From contig JAHCLO010000016.1 of NCBI GenBank assembly GCA_026125285.1, positions 62,001 to 126,000 of the forward strand: a stretch of 64,000 nt of DNA, in the 5' to 3' direction. The DNA comes from Verrucomicrobiia bacterium. GTDB taxonomy: Bacteria; Verrucomicrobiota; Verrucomicrobiia; Limisphaerales; JADLHS01. The notes beneath the pieces were generated by a model. That model did not search any database, had not been told where the DNA came from, and saw only the letters and a program-made list of their open reading frames with translations. Positions within the stretch are counted from its first letter, which is position 1; every line of letters begins with the position of its first letter. The translations under genes were made by a program, and so were the position numbers. This document shows positions 43,936-55,646 of this stretch, in pieces.

Positions 43936-44456
43936 TTGTGTTTGAGGACGAGGCGTCCTTCCAACAAACCCCGACCTTGCGTGCCACCTGGGCGCGAGTG
44001 GGCTGCCAGCCGCAAATTCCCACGCGCGGAGAACGCCACACCCAGAAGATTTTCGGGGCAGTGAGTCTGAACCACGCCCACTTCACGTATCTCCACCAGC
44101 AGGAGTATTTTCAGTGGGAAACCTACTTGGCGTTCGTGGATCAGGTGCTCGTGCCGACGTTCTACCGCCGCAACCATCGCGTGTATCTGATCCAGGACAA
44201 CGCCTCCTACCACAAGAAGCAAGAGAGCTGCGACTGGTTTGCCAAACACCGGCGCTACGTCCAAGTATTCCAATTACCGCCCTACTGGCCGGAACTCAAT
44301 GCGACGGAACGCATTTGGAAATACCCCCGGCAGCACGCCACGCACAACCGCTTTTTCGCCAAGCCCGAACATTTGTGTGCGGCGTTGTTCCGAACCTTTG
44401 ATCACGCGCGCCGCCATCCCGAGGAAATCGCCAGCCTTCTCCAGTCTTTCAATTAG
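43878..44456 (+). CDS. IS630 transposase OrfB (catalytic half)
   Basis: DDE residues visible: VFEDEASFQQ, YLIQDNASYHKK and WPELNATERIWK (D, D, E). Intact to its stop near 44456, so with frameshifting the element may be active. Confidence 0.85.
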   Translation: MGALYVSESKKNAKTEGAVIVFEDEASFQQTPTLRATWARVGCQPQIPTRGERHTQKIFGAVSLNHAHFTYLHQQEYFQWETYLAFVDQVLVPTFYRRNHRVYLIQDNASYHKKQESCDWFAKHRRYVQVFQLPPYWPELNATERIWKYPRQHATHNRFFAKPEHLCAALFRTFDHARRHPEEIASLLQSFN

Positions 44457-45119
44457 CCTAGATGTCGAATGATTTATGCGCGTCTAAATAGGGACGTTAT
44501 TCTCCGCCGGCATCGGACATGAAACCGAAGTGGCGCAACAGCACGCCACGCTTGCCGGACAACTGGGGTTACCTTCTCGTGAACTCAGCACTGGCTGGAT
44601 AAATAATCCATCTTTTGGGTTGGGACTCCAAATCAATATCGGCGGCTCTCTCGGGGGGACATGGGCCGGGGTGACGATGGACGGCACGGGTTTGTTGCGC
44701 TACACGCAGAACCCTGGAGGCGGGACAGTGAATTTCGTGAGCAGTGCCGGGCATGCAACGACAGACGTCGGATTTGATACATGGGCAAGATACAGAATCA
44801 CCCTTTTTGGTCATACAGTTGAAAGCGACCTGCCACTCCTCCCAGAGATTGCAAACCGAGACTGGCGATTTTCAGACGACAAGACTTTCGATTCCTATCT
44901 ACTGGGGCGATCCGTCACATTGAGAGACACGAGCGATTTGGTTCCGATTGTCGGCGTTAAGCTGGGGTTCTCCCAAATTGGCATTAGCGGCATTGGGGAC
45001 ATTACGTTTTCGATCGGCCTCAACCCCACTCTTGAGTGCAATCTTACAGGAACGCGGCTACAGACCAGCGCGGGTGCAATTTATTCACCGGAGAGCGGTG
45101 TAACGGTCAACGTGAGTTC

Positions 45120-46551
45120 ACAGGTGGACCCCATTCTTTGGACCACGGAACGCAGAATTTAAGTTAGCTTTCCGGGCTCTGTTGGGACTTGTTTGGGTTG
45201 GTTGTTTTGCTCTGCGTTCACACTGACTACACCCTCCGAGGCTGCGGCGTCCAGCCCGGAGTGAACCCCTTCGACCCGTCAGGGTCGAAGGGGTGAACGG
45301 AGGGATGGACGCCGGCGCAGCCTCACCGCCTATCGCCACCGCCAGGCCGCGGGCTTGGCCCCATACGACTCGGGCGAATGATACAGCTCGCTGGGCGTCG
45401 CATAACCCAAGGCTTGGTGCGGGCGGAGGGTATTGTAATCGCCAAACCACCGTGCCAATCCCCGGTGCGCCGTCAACCCGTCGGCATAGTCCTGCAGGTA
45501 GATGTCCTCCTGCTTGACGCTGCGCCAGAGCCGCTCGATGAACCGGTTGTCGATCCAGCGTCCGCGACCATCCATGCTGACATCCACCCCAGCCGCCTCT
45601 ACGGCCTCCAAGAACGCCTCGCTGGTGAATTGACTCCCTTGGTCGGTGTTGGAGTCAACGGTTGCCTTCCGGTCGCCAACCCGGCGGTCCACGCCCGGAT
45701 GCAGAACTCGCTGTCCAGCGTGTTGGACAGTTCCCACGCCACCACATACCGACTCCACCAGTCCATCAGTGCCACCAGATACAGGAAGCCACTGGCCATC
45801 GGCACATAGGTGATGTCGCTGCACCACACCTGGTCGGACCGCTGATTTCCAGCCCTCAAGAGGTAAGGGTAGATCGTGCCCTTCGCCGGGCTGGCTCAAA
45901 CAACGCTTCCGGATAGATCGCCTCCACCCCCATCAAGCGCAACAGCCGCTGCACCCGCTTGCGGTTTACCCCCAACCCTTCCCGTTGCAACAGTGCCGTC
46001 AGCCGCCGACTCCATACACCGGGCGTTCCAAGTGCAACTCGTCCAGCCGTCGCATCAGCGCCAGGTTCTCCGCACTCTCCGGCGCGGCTCGTAGTAGAAA
46101 CCGCTGCGGGAGAGGCCCCAGCTCGCACTGCCGTCGGATGCTCAGTTCGGGACATGGCGTGATGAATTCCTGCCGGGCCGTTACAGACCCAACTGCCTGC
46201 ACTTTTTTAAGCCAATCCACCTCCACGGTCAGTTGGCCGATCTTCTCGTGCAACTGGGCCACCAACTCCTGGCTGTCTTGATTGCCTGTTCGTGGGGACT
46301 CGAACAGCTCCGGCAAGTGCTCCCGGATCACTCCCTTCCATTGGGTCACTTGCACCGGATGCACCTGGTATTCTCGGGCAATCTGCCCGACCGTCTTGAC
46401 GCCCATCAACGCTTCCAGTCCCACCTTGGCTTTGAAGGCGCCCGTGTATCGTTTCCGTTTGGTTTTGCTCATAGTCCTACTGGCTTCTCATGCCCAGCAG
46501 AACTCGAAAAGTCTAACTTAGCTCGTGGTCCGAATTTCGGGGTCCACTTCT
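45120..46551 (-). mobile_element. IS3-family element A, copy 1 (1432 bp)
   Basis: Ends ACAGGTGGACCCC (left) and AGAAGTGGACCCC (right, reverse complement). Target duplication TTC at 45117-45119 and 46552-46554; removing the element restores the frame of the giant gene. Copy 2 lies at 46782-49665. Confidence 0.92.
45330..46472 (-). pseudogene. IS3 transposase of copy 1, frameshifted
   Basis: OrfA-type start MSKTKRKRYTGAFKAKVGLE with HTH and leucine zipper (QIAREYQVHPVQVTQWK), running in frame into OrfB-like text. Catalytic DDE pieces WCSDITYVPMASGF, NTDQGSQFTS and RFIERLWRSVKQED are all present but in different frames because of single-base indels, several inside short C or G runs. Inactive as written. 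Confidence 0.85.
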
Positions 46552-46974
46552 TTCGCCATCTGTCACGCTGAATGATATTTCTCAAACGACGCACTGCAAT
46601 TTTCGATTTGGAATTTCGCCTGGCGGAGAAATCGAAGTCTCAATCATCGGACTATACGACAACACTTTCCCATTTCCCACAGACCTTAATTTTACATTTC
46701 CCGTCGCCTCTACTGACATTTCCACATCCCCCTCGCGAAGCATAACATTCGACATTCAGTCGCCACCGCCGACGGTAATAAACAGGTGGACCCCATTCTT
46801 TGGACCACGGAACGCAGAATTTAAGTTAGCTTTCCGGGCTCTGTTGGGACTTGTTTGGGTTGGTTGTTTTGCTCTGCGTTCACACTGACTACACCCTCCG
46901 AGGCTGCGGCGTCCAGCCCGGAGTGAACCCCTTCGACCCGTCAGGGTCGAAGGGGTGAACGGAGGGATGGACGC

Positions 46975-48422
46975 TGAGGTGGACCCCATCTTCAAACCAC
47001 TGACCGCAGAAAATAAGGTGTGATTCCTTGGGTCTGCATCGTTGGTTTTTTGTTGTTGTCTGCTCTGCGCACAGAACCCTTTTGGAAAAGAGAAGGCGAC
47101 GCCAGGCGCCGGCCTCCTCTCTCCCGTTTTCTTTAGGCACCGTCATCTTACCGCCGCAGGCGGTCTGATTTCAACTCCCACTTCGCCGGCCTGGCCCCAT
47201 GCGATTCAGGGAAGCGATACACTTCCCGGGGCGTCGCGTAGCCCAGCGCCTGGTGCGGTCGTTCGTCGTTGTAATGGGCGAACCAGTGGAACATTCCGTT
47301 CTCCAACTCCAGTCCGTCCTCGTAGTCGCGCAGGTAGATGTCCTCATACTTGAGACTGCGCCACAGCCGTTCCACGAACACGTTGTCCAGGCCCCGGCCC
47401 GGCGCGTCCATGCTGACCAATGTGCCCCCTTCCTCCACCGCCTCAATGTGCCAGTGAGGTGAACTGCGATCCTTGATCCGTGTTGCCGATCAACGGCGCT
47501 CGCGTGCCATTCTTGAGCGCCGCCTGCCAGCACACGCAGAAGGCCGCCTCAAGGTATTGCTCAAACGCCACGCCAGCACATACCGGCTCACCAATCCATC
47601 ACCGCCACCAGATACATGAATCCGTGGCGCATCGGGGTAGGTGATGTCGGCGCACCACGCTTGATCCGGGCCCGTGATCTCCTTTCCACGCAGTAAATAC
47701 GGGTAGATCTCGTGCCCCGGCTCCGGTCGGCTGGTGTTCCTTTGCGGGTAGATCGCCCGGATGCCCATCAGCGCCATCAGGCGTTGCACCCGCTGCGATT
47801 GACCGCCCAGCCCTCACGCCGCAACAGCGCCGCCAGCCGCCAACTCCCGAAGACCGGACGCTCCAGGTGCAAGTTCGTCCAGCCGGCGCAGGAGGGCCAG
47901 GTTCTCCGCGCTTTCGGGCCGCGGCTCGTAGTAATACGCCCCCGCGAGATGCCCAGCAACGCGCACTGCGCCCGCAGCGACAGTCCCGCCGGAAGGGCCT
48001 CCACCAGTTCCGCGCTCCTTCACAAGCCCAGTTGTCTGGACTTTTTTGAGCCAGTCCAACTCCATCGTCAACTGCCCCTGCTTGCGCTCAGCCGTTCGAT
48101 CTCCTTCTCACTCTCCTGGATTTGCACCGTCGGCCCCGTCTCGAACACCTCGGGCAGCCGCTGACTCACCTCGCCCTTCCACTGGCTGACCTGATTGGGA
48201 TGCACCTGATACTCCCGGGCAATCTGCGCCACCGTCTTGATCCCCTTCAACGCTTCCAGCCCCACCTTGGCCTTGAAGCCCGCTTCCAACCGTCGTCGTT
48301 TCGCTCTCATTTTGTTGTCTGTCCTTTCCTTTCTTTTTAACCGGCTCGTTCATCGAGCCGGTCAGGAGCAGACACCAAAAAATCCACCCATACCAGTGGT
48401 CTAAAAACTGGGGTCCATTTCA
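46975..48422 (-). mobile_element. Nested IS3-family element B (1448 bp)
   Basis: Ends TGAGGTGGACCCCATCTTC and (reverse complement of right) TGAAATGGACCCCAG. Target duplication CGC at 46972-46974 and 48423-48425. It shares the end motif AGGTGGACCCCAT with element A, but the internal sequence differs. Confidence 0.88.
47148..48310 (-). pseudogene. IS3 transposase of the nested element, frameshifted
   Basis: OrfA MRAKRRRLEAGFKAKVGLEA with HTH KTVAQIAREYQVHPNQVSQW (about 80 codons). OrfB pieces include ITGPDQAWCADITY, the segment near FVERLWRSLKYEDIYL and a C-terminal YNDERPHQALGYATP. Indels break the frame at several places, so no full transposase remains. Confidence 0.8.
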
Positions 48423-48442
48423 CGCCGGCGCAGCCTCACCGC

Positions 48443-49586
48443 CTATCGCCACCGCCAGGCCGCGGGCTTGGCCCCATACGACTCGGGCGAATGATACAGC
48501 TCGCTGGGCGTCGCATAACCCAAGGCTTGGTGCGGGCGGAGGGTATTGTAATCGCCAAACCACCGTGCTAATCCCCGGTGCGCCGTCAACCCGTCGGCAT
48601 AGTCCTGCAGGTAGATGTCCTCCTGCTTGACGCTGCGCCAGAGCCGCTCGATGAACCGGTTGTCGATCCAGCGTCCGCGACCATCCATGCTGACATCCAC
48701 CCCAGCCGCCTCTACGGCCTCCAAGAACGCCTCGCTGGTGAATTGACTCCCTTGGTCGGTGTTGGAGATCAACGGTTGCCTTCCGGTCGCCAACCCGGCG
48801 GTCCACGCCCGGATGCAGAACTCGCTGTCCAGCGTGTTGGACAGTTCCCACGCCACCACATACCGACTCCACCAGTCCATCAGTGCCACCAGATACAGGA
48901 AGCCACTGGCCATCGGCACATAGGTGATGTCGCTGCACCACACCTGGTCGGACCGCTGATTTCCAGCCCCTCCAAGAGGTAAGGGTGAGATCCGATGCCC
49001 TTCGCCGGGCTGGCTCAAACAACGCTTCGGATAGATCGCCTCCACCCCATCAAGCGCAACAGCCGCTGCACCGCTTGCGGTTTACTAACCCTTCCCGTTG
49101 CAACAGTGCCGTCAGCCGCCGACTCCCATACACCGGGCGTTCCAAGTGCATCTCGTCCAGCCGTCGCATCAGCGCCAGGTTCTCCGCACTCTCCGGCGCG
49201 GCTCGTAGTAAAAGCCGCTGCGGGAGAGGCCCTAGCTCGCACTGCCGTCGGATGCTCAGTTCGGGACATGGCGTGATGAATTCCTGCCGGGCCGTTACAG
49301 ACCCAACTGCCTGCACTTTTTTAAGCCAATCCACCTCCACGGTCAGTTGGCCGATCTTCTCGTGCAACTGGGCCACCAACTCCTGGCTGTCTTGATTGCC
49401 TGTTCGTGGGGACTCGAACAGCTCCGGCAAGTGCTCCCGGATCACTCCCTTCCATTGGGTCACTTGCACCGGATGCACCTGGTATTCTCGGGCAATCTGC
49501 CCGACCGTCTTGACGCCCATCAACGCTTCCAGTCCCACCTTGGCTTTGAAGGCGCCCGTGTATCGTTTCCGTTTGGTCTTGCTCAT
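48443..49586 (-). pseudogene. IS3 transposase of copy 2, frameshifted
   Basis: Nearly identical to copy 1, with the OrfA start and HTH. The downstream OrfB frame (about 48443-49045) is longer and carries VWCSDITYVPMASGF, ISNTDQGSQFTSEAF and FIERLWRSVKQED in one frame, so only the junction near 49050 is broken. Differences from copy 1 are almost all one-base gains or losses rather than substitutions. Confidence 0.85.
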
Positions 49587-51464
49587 AGTCCTACTGGCTT
49601 CTCATGCCCAGCAGAACTCGAAAAGTCTAACTTAGCTCGTGGTCCGAATTTCGGGGTCCACTTCTTAACTCCCACGATCAAGTCCGTCAGCCCCGCATCG
49701 CTTGCCGGGCTGGCTTTGCCTCAAACGCAGAGAATCACGATTCTTGGCTCCGGTTTTACGGAAAGCTCTAAATTGGCATTCAATGATGGCACCATCAGCT
49801 ATCCGCTGAAAACGCCGGTCTTTATCAGCCCATTCGAGTTGAAATACGACATCGCGGTCGGAACGACGCCCGCGCAATGGATCGTCAAAGTGGTAAATGT
49901 CACCGCCGAGTCTGGTTCTTATCCCTTCTATGTCGTGGCGAATGACGACACGACGTCACCGGGCGCTCCAATTGCCCTGACGGCTTTGCCCTCTCCTTGG
50001 GCGAACAACAATCAATTCGCGTTGAATTGGACCAACCCGAACGACCCGTCCGGCATCGCCAAGGTTTGGTGGAAATGTGGGGCGGTGCCGACTTCAGCAT
50101 CGGATAGTGTTTCCTATCGCTTGCCTGCTTACAAACCGCTGCCGGTTTCACTGGCCATTTTTGAGGGCGCACAGACGATTTACGTCTGGTTGGAAGACGG
50201 CTCGGCCAACAAAGACCATAACAACCGAGCGTCTGTGACTCTGAGACTGGATGTAAAGCGACCAACAATCAGCATCACCACCCCGACCGCAAACTTATCG
50301 TATTCGACTTCCGCAAACTCAGTTTCTCTGTCCGGCGTACATGCCGATAACCTCAGCGGCGTAACCAGCGTGACTTGGATAAACAATCGCGGAGGCGCCG
50401 GGACTGCCTCTCTGACAGGTAATCCTCTCAGCGGAACGTGGTCAACAGGGCCGGTGGCGATTTCCAGCGGCGACAACACCGTGACAGTCACGGCGACAGA
50501 CGCAGCGGGCAACAAAGCTTCCTCCGTTTTTTTTTGTTAGCCGGATTGACACTTCCAACAGCGGAACGGTAATCGTCACCATCACCCCGCAAGACGCGAT
50601 CAACAACGGCGCGCGGTGGCGTGTCAACGGTGGACCTTGGCGGGAAAACGGTGTGCCGGAATCGAATGTGCCCACGGGGCCGCGATTCGTGGAGTTCATG
50701 AACATCCCGGGCGGCTGGCGCACCCCGGTGGGTTTTGCGGCCAACGTCACTGCCGGCCAGACCGTGAGCGGCACGGGGAACTACACGCCGGTCTTTGTCA
50801 ATGAGCCGCCCAATGCTCCGAGCAATCCTTCGCCGGCGAATGGAACCGCGAACCTGAGCAGGGTGAACCCGGCTTTCTCGTGGACCGGCGGCGATCCAGA
50901 CAGCCCGGTTACGTACGCATTTCTCTTGGGCACCGGGCCGAATCCCGATTTTGCGGATCCGAACCTGGTTCACCTGGTGGGTTTCGGCGTTCTTTCCGAG
51001 AAATCCCTGCAGCTTGAACGGGTGCTTTCCGCCGGGACAACGCATTATTGGAAGGTTAAAGTGCGTGATGAAGTGACGGGGGTGATTGTTGACAGCCCGG
51101 TTTGGCAGTTCACAACCGAATACAGTTACTCGGATATCGCGGCCAAGGGGCTGTCCCTCGAAGGGAATGTTCGTCCCGGAGCGCAGGTCATGTTGTCAGT
51201 GACGGCGACAAACGAAGGGTCGTTTCCCTTGGGAGGAGCCTATGTTCACTTCTACCTGTCGCGTTCGCCGGGAGCAAAAGAGATGCGGTTGACGTTGCCG
51301 GTTGGAATCTTTATCGGCAGCACCCAACCCGGCGGGCAGCAGGTAGTGCAGTTTCAAGCGACGTTGAACGGGCTGCAAGCCGGACAGAGCTTCATTGACG
51401 CATGGATAGACCCCGGCGCGTACGGCCAAGGCGTCGAGAACAACTTCGCGAACAACCTGCAAAC

Positions 51465-52830
51465 GGGTGCATCTTGGCACTGTCCTTAGTTTGGCGCCCA
51501 AAGTTCGTCCCAGTGGTGATTGCGCCAGGCCTCATCCAAAGCGCAGAGGTTGCGCAATCCCTCCTGGGTCCAGAACTGGCCGCAGCGTTTGAAACGACAC
51601 TGTTTTTGGCGACAAGCCGATTCCACCGCGCCAGACCCGATGGGCCAGCGGCGGCGGGCGATTTCCTGGTAGTTCATCCGGCTGGCATTGGTTTGAAAAT
51701 AATTCTGTTCACGCTGAATCACTTTCCCCACCTCACCCCGCCGTTTCTTGAGCCGGCCGATCTGGCGCAAAACCTGGCGTTCCTTTCCGTGTCTGAGCTG
51801 ATGCCGCAGGGGTTCCACCCACTGCGAAAGCGCGGGCTGCTGCTGGCCGTGTAAGGCGCGTCCCAGTTCCCAGAGGTGTTCGCTGCCGTGATAAAAGTCT
51901 AGGAGTTCCCTGGCCGTGCTCCAGCGATCCTGCTTCAGGTTCCAGGTCCAGGGCGCTCCGTCGGCCAGGAACAGCGTGTCCTTGGCCCGGGCCAGTCCTT
52001 CGCGCAAGGCTTCCCAGTGGAGCCGTCGCCCCAGTTCCACGGCCTGCTCCTGCCAACTGACGACCAGCTTGTCAATCAACAGGCCGCGTCCACTCTCAGT
52101 GCGGGCGGCTTCTTCGTGCCGATAGAACACGCCCAGCTTCAATTCGTGCCATTCCACGCGGTTTTCACGGGTCTTCTTCTTGCCCCAGCGAGCGCCGCGA
52201 TAGCGAAGCTGACAACCATCCACCATCAGAACTCCCAACTCGCTGGGGCCACGCTGGGGCAATCGTTCCTGGGCGGGCTGCTCATAGCGTTGCTGCGCCT
52301 GGCCTTCGGCCCGCGCGCCCACACGTTGCACCAGCGCGTGCAGGGTGGAGTCATCCACCGTTTGAGACCATTTGCTGGCGACCTGCGCCGCTTCCTCGTA
52401 AGACCCCGTCGCCGTCGCCGTAAAGCAAAGTTTCTCCGCAAAACCGGGAGTGATCTTCTCGTGCGGCCCCAATTGCCATTGTTCACGGATCGGGCAGCAC
52501 CAGCGGCCCGAGCCGGCTTCCTTTCCGTAGTCAACGACGAGCTCGATTTCGCCCAGTTCGCTGCGGAGCGTTAGCGGTCGGCGTCGCCGCTGCTTGAGGG
52601 GGAAAAACCTCGCCAGACTCATCGGCGAGTTGTTGCAGGCGCTCTTGCAGGCGCTGACGCCCCCATTAACGGCTTTCGGCCACGACTTCGCGTTCGATGT
52701 CGGCAAGACGGGGGAGAGACTTGGGTGCGGGTTTCGGTTTCATGTGACGACACGGCTTCCATGGTTTTTGTTTCTGCCGGTCGAGGAACCGTTACGCCTC
52801 AAATCTTAAGGACAGTGTCAAGATGCACCC
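51465..52830 (-). mobile_element. ISKra4-like element (1366 bp), 9-bp target duplication
   Basis: Perfect-looking ends GGGTGCATCTTG[G/A]CACTGTC on both sides. The target CCTGCAAAC is duplicated at 51456-51464 and 52831-52839. It interrupts the CARDB-like part of the giant gene, only 23 bp from the next IS. Confidence 0.88.
51486..52743 (-). pseudogene. ISKra4-like transposase, disrupted at its start
   Basis: The catalytic body is long and intact: VLMVDGCQLRYRG, LFLADGAPWTW and the ending YFQTNASRMNYQEIARRRWP then IGSGAVESACRQKQCRFKRC. That last pattern is typical of ISKra4/ISLre2-like transposases. An ATG at 52743 (MKPKPAPKSLPRLADIE) should be the true start, but a stop codon and a slip in a T5C5 run separate it from the main frame (which can begin near 52706). 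Confidence 0.7.
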
Positions 52831-52853
52831 CCTGCAAACGATTGAAATCAATT

Positions 52854-54310
52854 CACAGCCATCCCTCAGGCGGATGAAAAGTTGGGATGGCGCGGACGGA
52901 GTTTACCTGCCACAAGGCAGGGATGAAAAAACCACCGCACTCCACGCCAACCCGTTCCAAGTTCACCGTCTTCCGCCAACTCTGCAATCTCATTCCCCAG
53001 CATCTGGTGTCGCAACTGGCCCGCGGCACCGGCGCCCAGGAAAAATCCCGCTCCTTCACGCCGTGGAGTCACGTCGTGAGCTTGCTCTTCGCCCAGTTCA
53101 CCCACGCCCTCGGCCTCAACGATGTGAGCGACAGTTTGCGCCTGCACTCCGGTCCGCTCTCGGCCATTCGCGGCGCCACCCCGCCCAGTCGCAACGGCCT
53201 GTCCACTGCCAATCGCACCCGCCCTGCCGCCCTGGCCGAACAGCTCTTCTGGAAAACCCTCGAACATTTGCAAAGCCTCTCGCCCGCCTTCGGTGCGGGC
53301 CGCGCTGGCAAACGTCTGGCGCACCGGTTCAAAACCGCCATCCACGTCGTGGACGCCACCACGATCCAACTCGTGGCCCACGCGCTGGATTGGGCCAAGC
53401 ACCGCCGCCGCAAGGCCGCCGCCAAATGTCATCTGCGGCTGGACCTGCACAGTTTCCTCCCGCGCTTCGTGCTCATTGACACGGCCCGCGACAACGACGC
53501 CAAACGCGCCCGCGAGGTCTGCGCCGCCATCCGCGCGGGCGAAATCGTGTTGTTTGACAAGGCGTACGTGGACTTTGTCCACTTGCACGATTTGCACCAG
53601 CGTGGCGTCTTCTGGGTCACCCGCGCCAAGGACAATATGGCCTTCAGGGTGGTCCAGCGCCGCATCAAAAAACCGGCGGGCAAGATCCTGCGCGACGACG
53701 AAATCCTGCTGACCGGGCCGCAGAGCCGGGCGGATTATCCCCAGCGCCTGCGCCGGGTGGTGGCGCTCGTCGAGGTGGACGGTGTGGAGCGCGAAATGGT
53801 CTTCCTGACGAACAATTTCACTTGGGCCGCCAGCACCGTGGCTGAACTGTATCGCTGCCGCTGGCAGATCGAAGTGTTCTTCAAGCAGATCAAACAGACG
53901 TTGCAACTGGCGGACTTCCTGGGCAACTCGGCCAACGCGGTGCGCTGGCAGGTGTGGACGGCGCTGCTGGTGTATGTGTTGTTGCGCTATCAGGCGTTCC
54001 TGTCGCGCTGGGGCAGCAGCTTCGTGCGGCTCTGGACGTGCGTGCGCGCCGCGCTGTGGTTGAAACTCGACGCCCTGGCGCTGCTCAAAAGCTATGGGAC
54101 AGCCGGCGGGGACTTTCGCTTGCTGGGCCAACCGGAAGCCGCGTATCTGCCAGGATTTCGGCCCGCCGCTGCGGGATAGCCGCCGCGCTCCAAACCGACG
54201 CCCAGCGCAGGATGAACTGAAATTCCTTAACTCCACTTTCAAATCGCCCCCTGTGTTTCTTCGGAAACCATCGGGATCAGGCAGCGTCTATCAGCCTTGG
54301 GGGATGATTG
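52854..54310 (+). mobile_element. IS4-family element (1457 bp), 11-bp target duplication
   Basis: Flanked by TGAAATCAATT at 52843-52853 and 54311-54321. Imperfect inverted ends: CACAGCCATCCCTCAGGCGG and (reverse complement) CAATCATCCCCCAAGGCTGA. Removal joins LQTIEIN to YIDGQPPEVSYVG of the giant protein. Confidence 0.88.
52923..54179 (+). CDS. IS4-family DDE transposase (intact)
   Basis: 418 residues from MKKPPHSTPTRSKFTVFRQ. An N-terminal DUF4372-like domain (PWSHVVSLLFAQFTHALGLN), the first catalytic Asp in VVDATTIQL, the second in IVLFDKAYVDFVH, and the YREK signature YRCRWQIEVFFKQIKQ. The frame is open end to end, so this copy may be active. Confidence 0.9.
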   Translation: MKKPPHSTPTRSKFTVFRQLCNLIPQHLVSQLARGTGAQEKSRSFTPWSHVVSLLFAQFTHALGLNDVSDSLRLHSGPLSAIRGATPPSRNGLSTANRTRPAALAEQLFWKTLEHLQSLSPAFGAGRAGKRLAHRFKTAIHVVDATTIQLVAHALDWAKHRRRKAAAKCHLRLDLHSFLPRFVLIDTARDNDAKRAREVCAAIRAGEIVLFDKAYVDFVHLHDLHQRGVFWVTRAKDNMAFRVVQRRIKKPAGKILRDDEILLTGPQSRADYPQRLRRVVALVEVDGVEREMVFLTNNFTWAASTVAELYRCRWQIEVFFKQIKQTLQLADFLGNSANAVRWQVWTALLVYVLLRYQAFLSRWGSSFVRLWTCVRAALWLKLDALALLKSYGTAGGDFRLLGQPEAAYLPGFRPAAAG

Positions 54311-55646
54311 TGAAATCAATTACATAGACGGGCAACCGCCCGAGGTTTCGTACGTTGGGTTCCAGAATTCGTATCTGAAAACGGGCCATTCCAACACGGT
54401 CATTTACATGGCTTCGGACGATGTGGCGATTAGGACGATGGACTTCTATTTTTCGACGAATGGCGGCTTGGATTGGAGTGCGATTGAGGAGGGATATGTT
54501 CCTCCGACGCCCCCAACTTACGGCGCGGTGTTTCCATGGTTGGTCCCGGGGGAACTGGCGCTCACGACTGACCTCATGCTTCGAGTCGTGGCGCGGGACA
54601 CCTCTGGCAATTGGGGCGAGCAGGTTGCAGGACCTTACACCGTTCTCGACGGCTCCGCACCTTCCGTTACCCTGCTTTCACCGAATGGGGGTGAAGTGTG
54701 GGACATGGGGACAACCCAGGAGATTCGCTGGCACATGTCCTCGGCCAATCCACTCGCCTGGATCCAACTCCTGTTTCATTACGACAATAGCGTTGATTTC
54801 GTTTCCACCACGGTACCTGTTGGCGCGACCGCGCAATCGTGGATGTTGCCAAGCCCGTTTGCCACCTCGTCTGGAAAGATCCAGATTCGAGTTCAAGACG
54901 TGAACGGGAATCTCGCGGTTGATTTTAGCGACGCCTTCTTCACCATTCGCGATACGTCAGCCCCGCCGCCGGTACCGTGGATGACGCCTACAAATATCAC
55001 GTCCACGGTCGCAGGTGATCCGGGGGAACGCCGAGAATTGTGACGGATGCGAGTGGAATCGCGCACTTGATTTATGGTTTGAACCACGACGCGAACGCTC
55101 GCACCATCAACTTCCGCTACAAGAAAAAAATTGGATCGAATTGGACTTCGCCGACGGCGGTAAATCTGGACGTGCAATCCGTGGACAGTCAGGTCGGCGG
55201 TTCGTATTCAATCAACGATTGGCGGTTCGCGGTAGATGCCCAAGGCCGCCCCCACGTTGTCTGGGGCACCAGTTTTCCGACGTTTTCTGAATTCAACAAG
55301 GCAGACATCTACTATAGCTCTTTCGACGGCTCTACTTGGAGCGCACCCAAAATGTATCGGACGGTATCCGGGGGGCATTCAACGTCAATACTCTCTCGTG
55401 GAGCACCAGGCAGAACATGCCTTTCGCGCAAGCAAATTGTGCATCGGCGGTGGTGAACGGAAAGCTGTACATCCTTGGTGGAACCGCGTTTTTGCGCGTT
55501 TACGAGTACAATCCGGGGAGCGACTCCTGGCTGAGAAAATCGGACGCCCCAACTGCACTGGATAGCGGTGGTGCCGGGGTGGTGGATGGAAAAATCTACG
55601 TGATTTCGCCGAATGCTAAACACAACGTCATAAGTAATTGCATATA

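Larger units (their letters stand above)
43328..44488 (+). mobile_element. IS630-family element 1 (1161 bp, TA target)
   Basis: Terminal inverted repeats: left TTTAAGCGCGCATAAATAAC, right (reverse complement) TTTAGACGCGCATAAATCAT, continuing CTCGACAT / TTCGACAT. Flanked by TA at 43326-43327 and 44489-44490, the IS630 target duplication. It sits inside the signal-peptide codons of the giant gene (after residue 18). Confidence 0.92.
46782..49665 (-). mobile_element. IS3-family element A, copy 2, split by a nested IS
   Basis: Same ends as copy 1. Target duplication TAA at 46779-46781 and 49666-49668. Without the nested element (46975-48422 plus 3 bp) it is 1433 bp, matching copy 1. It sits in the giant gene, and removal restores TVITPTIK. 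Confidence 0.9.
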
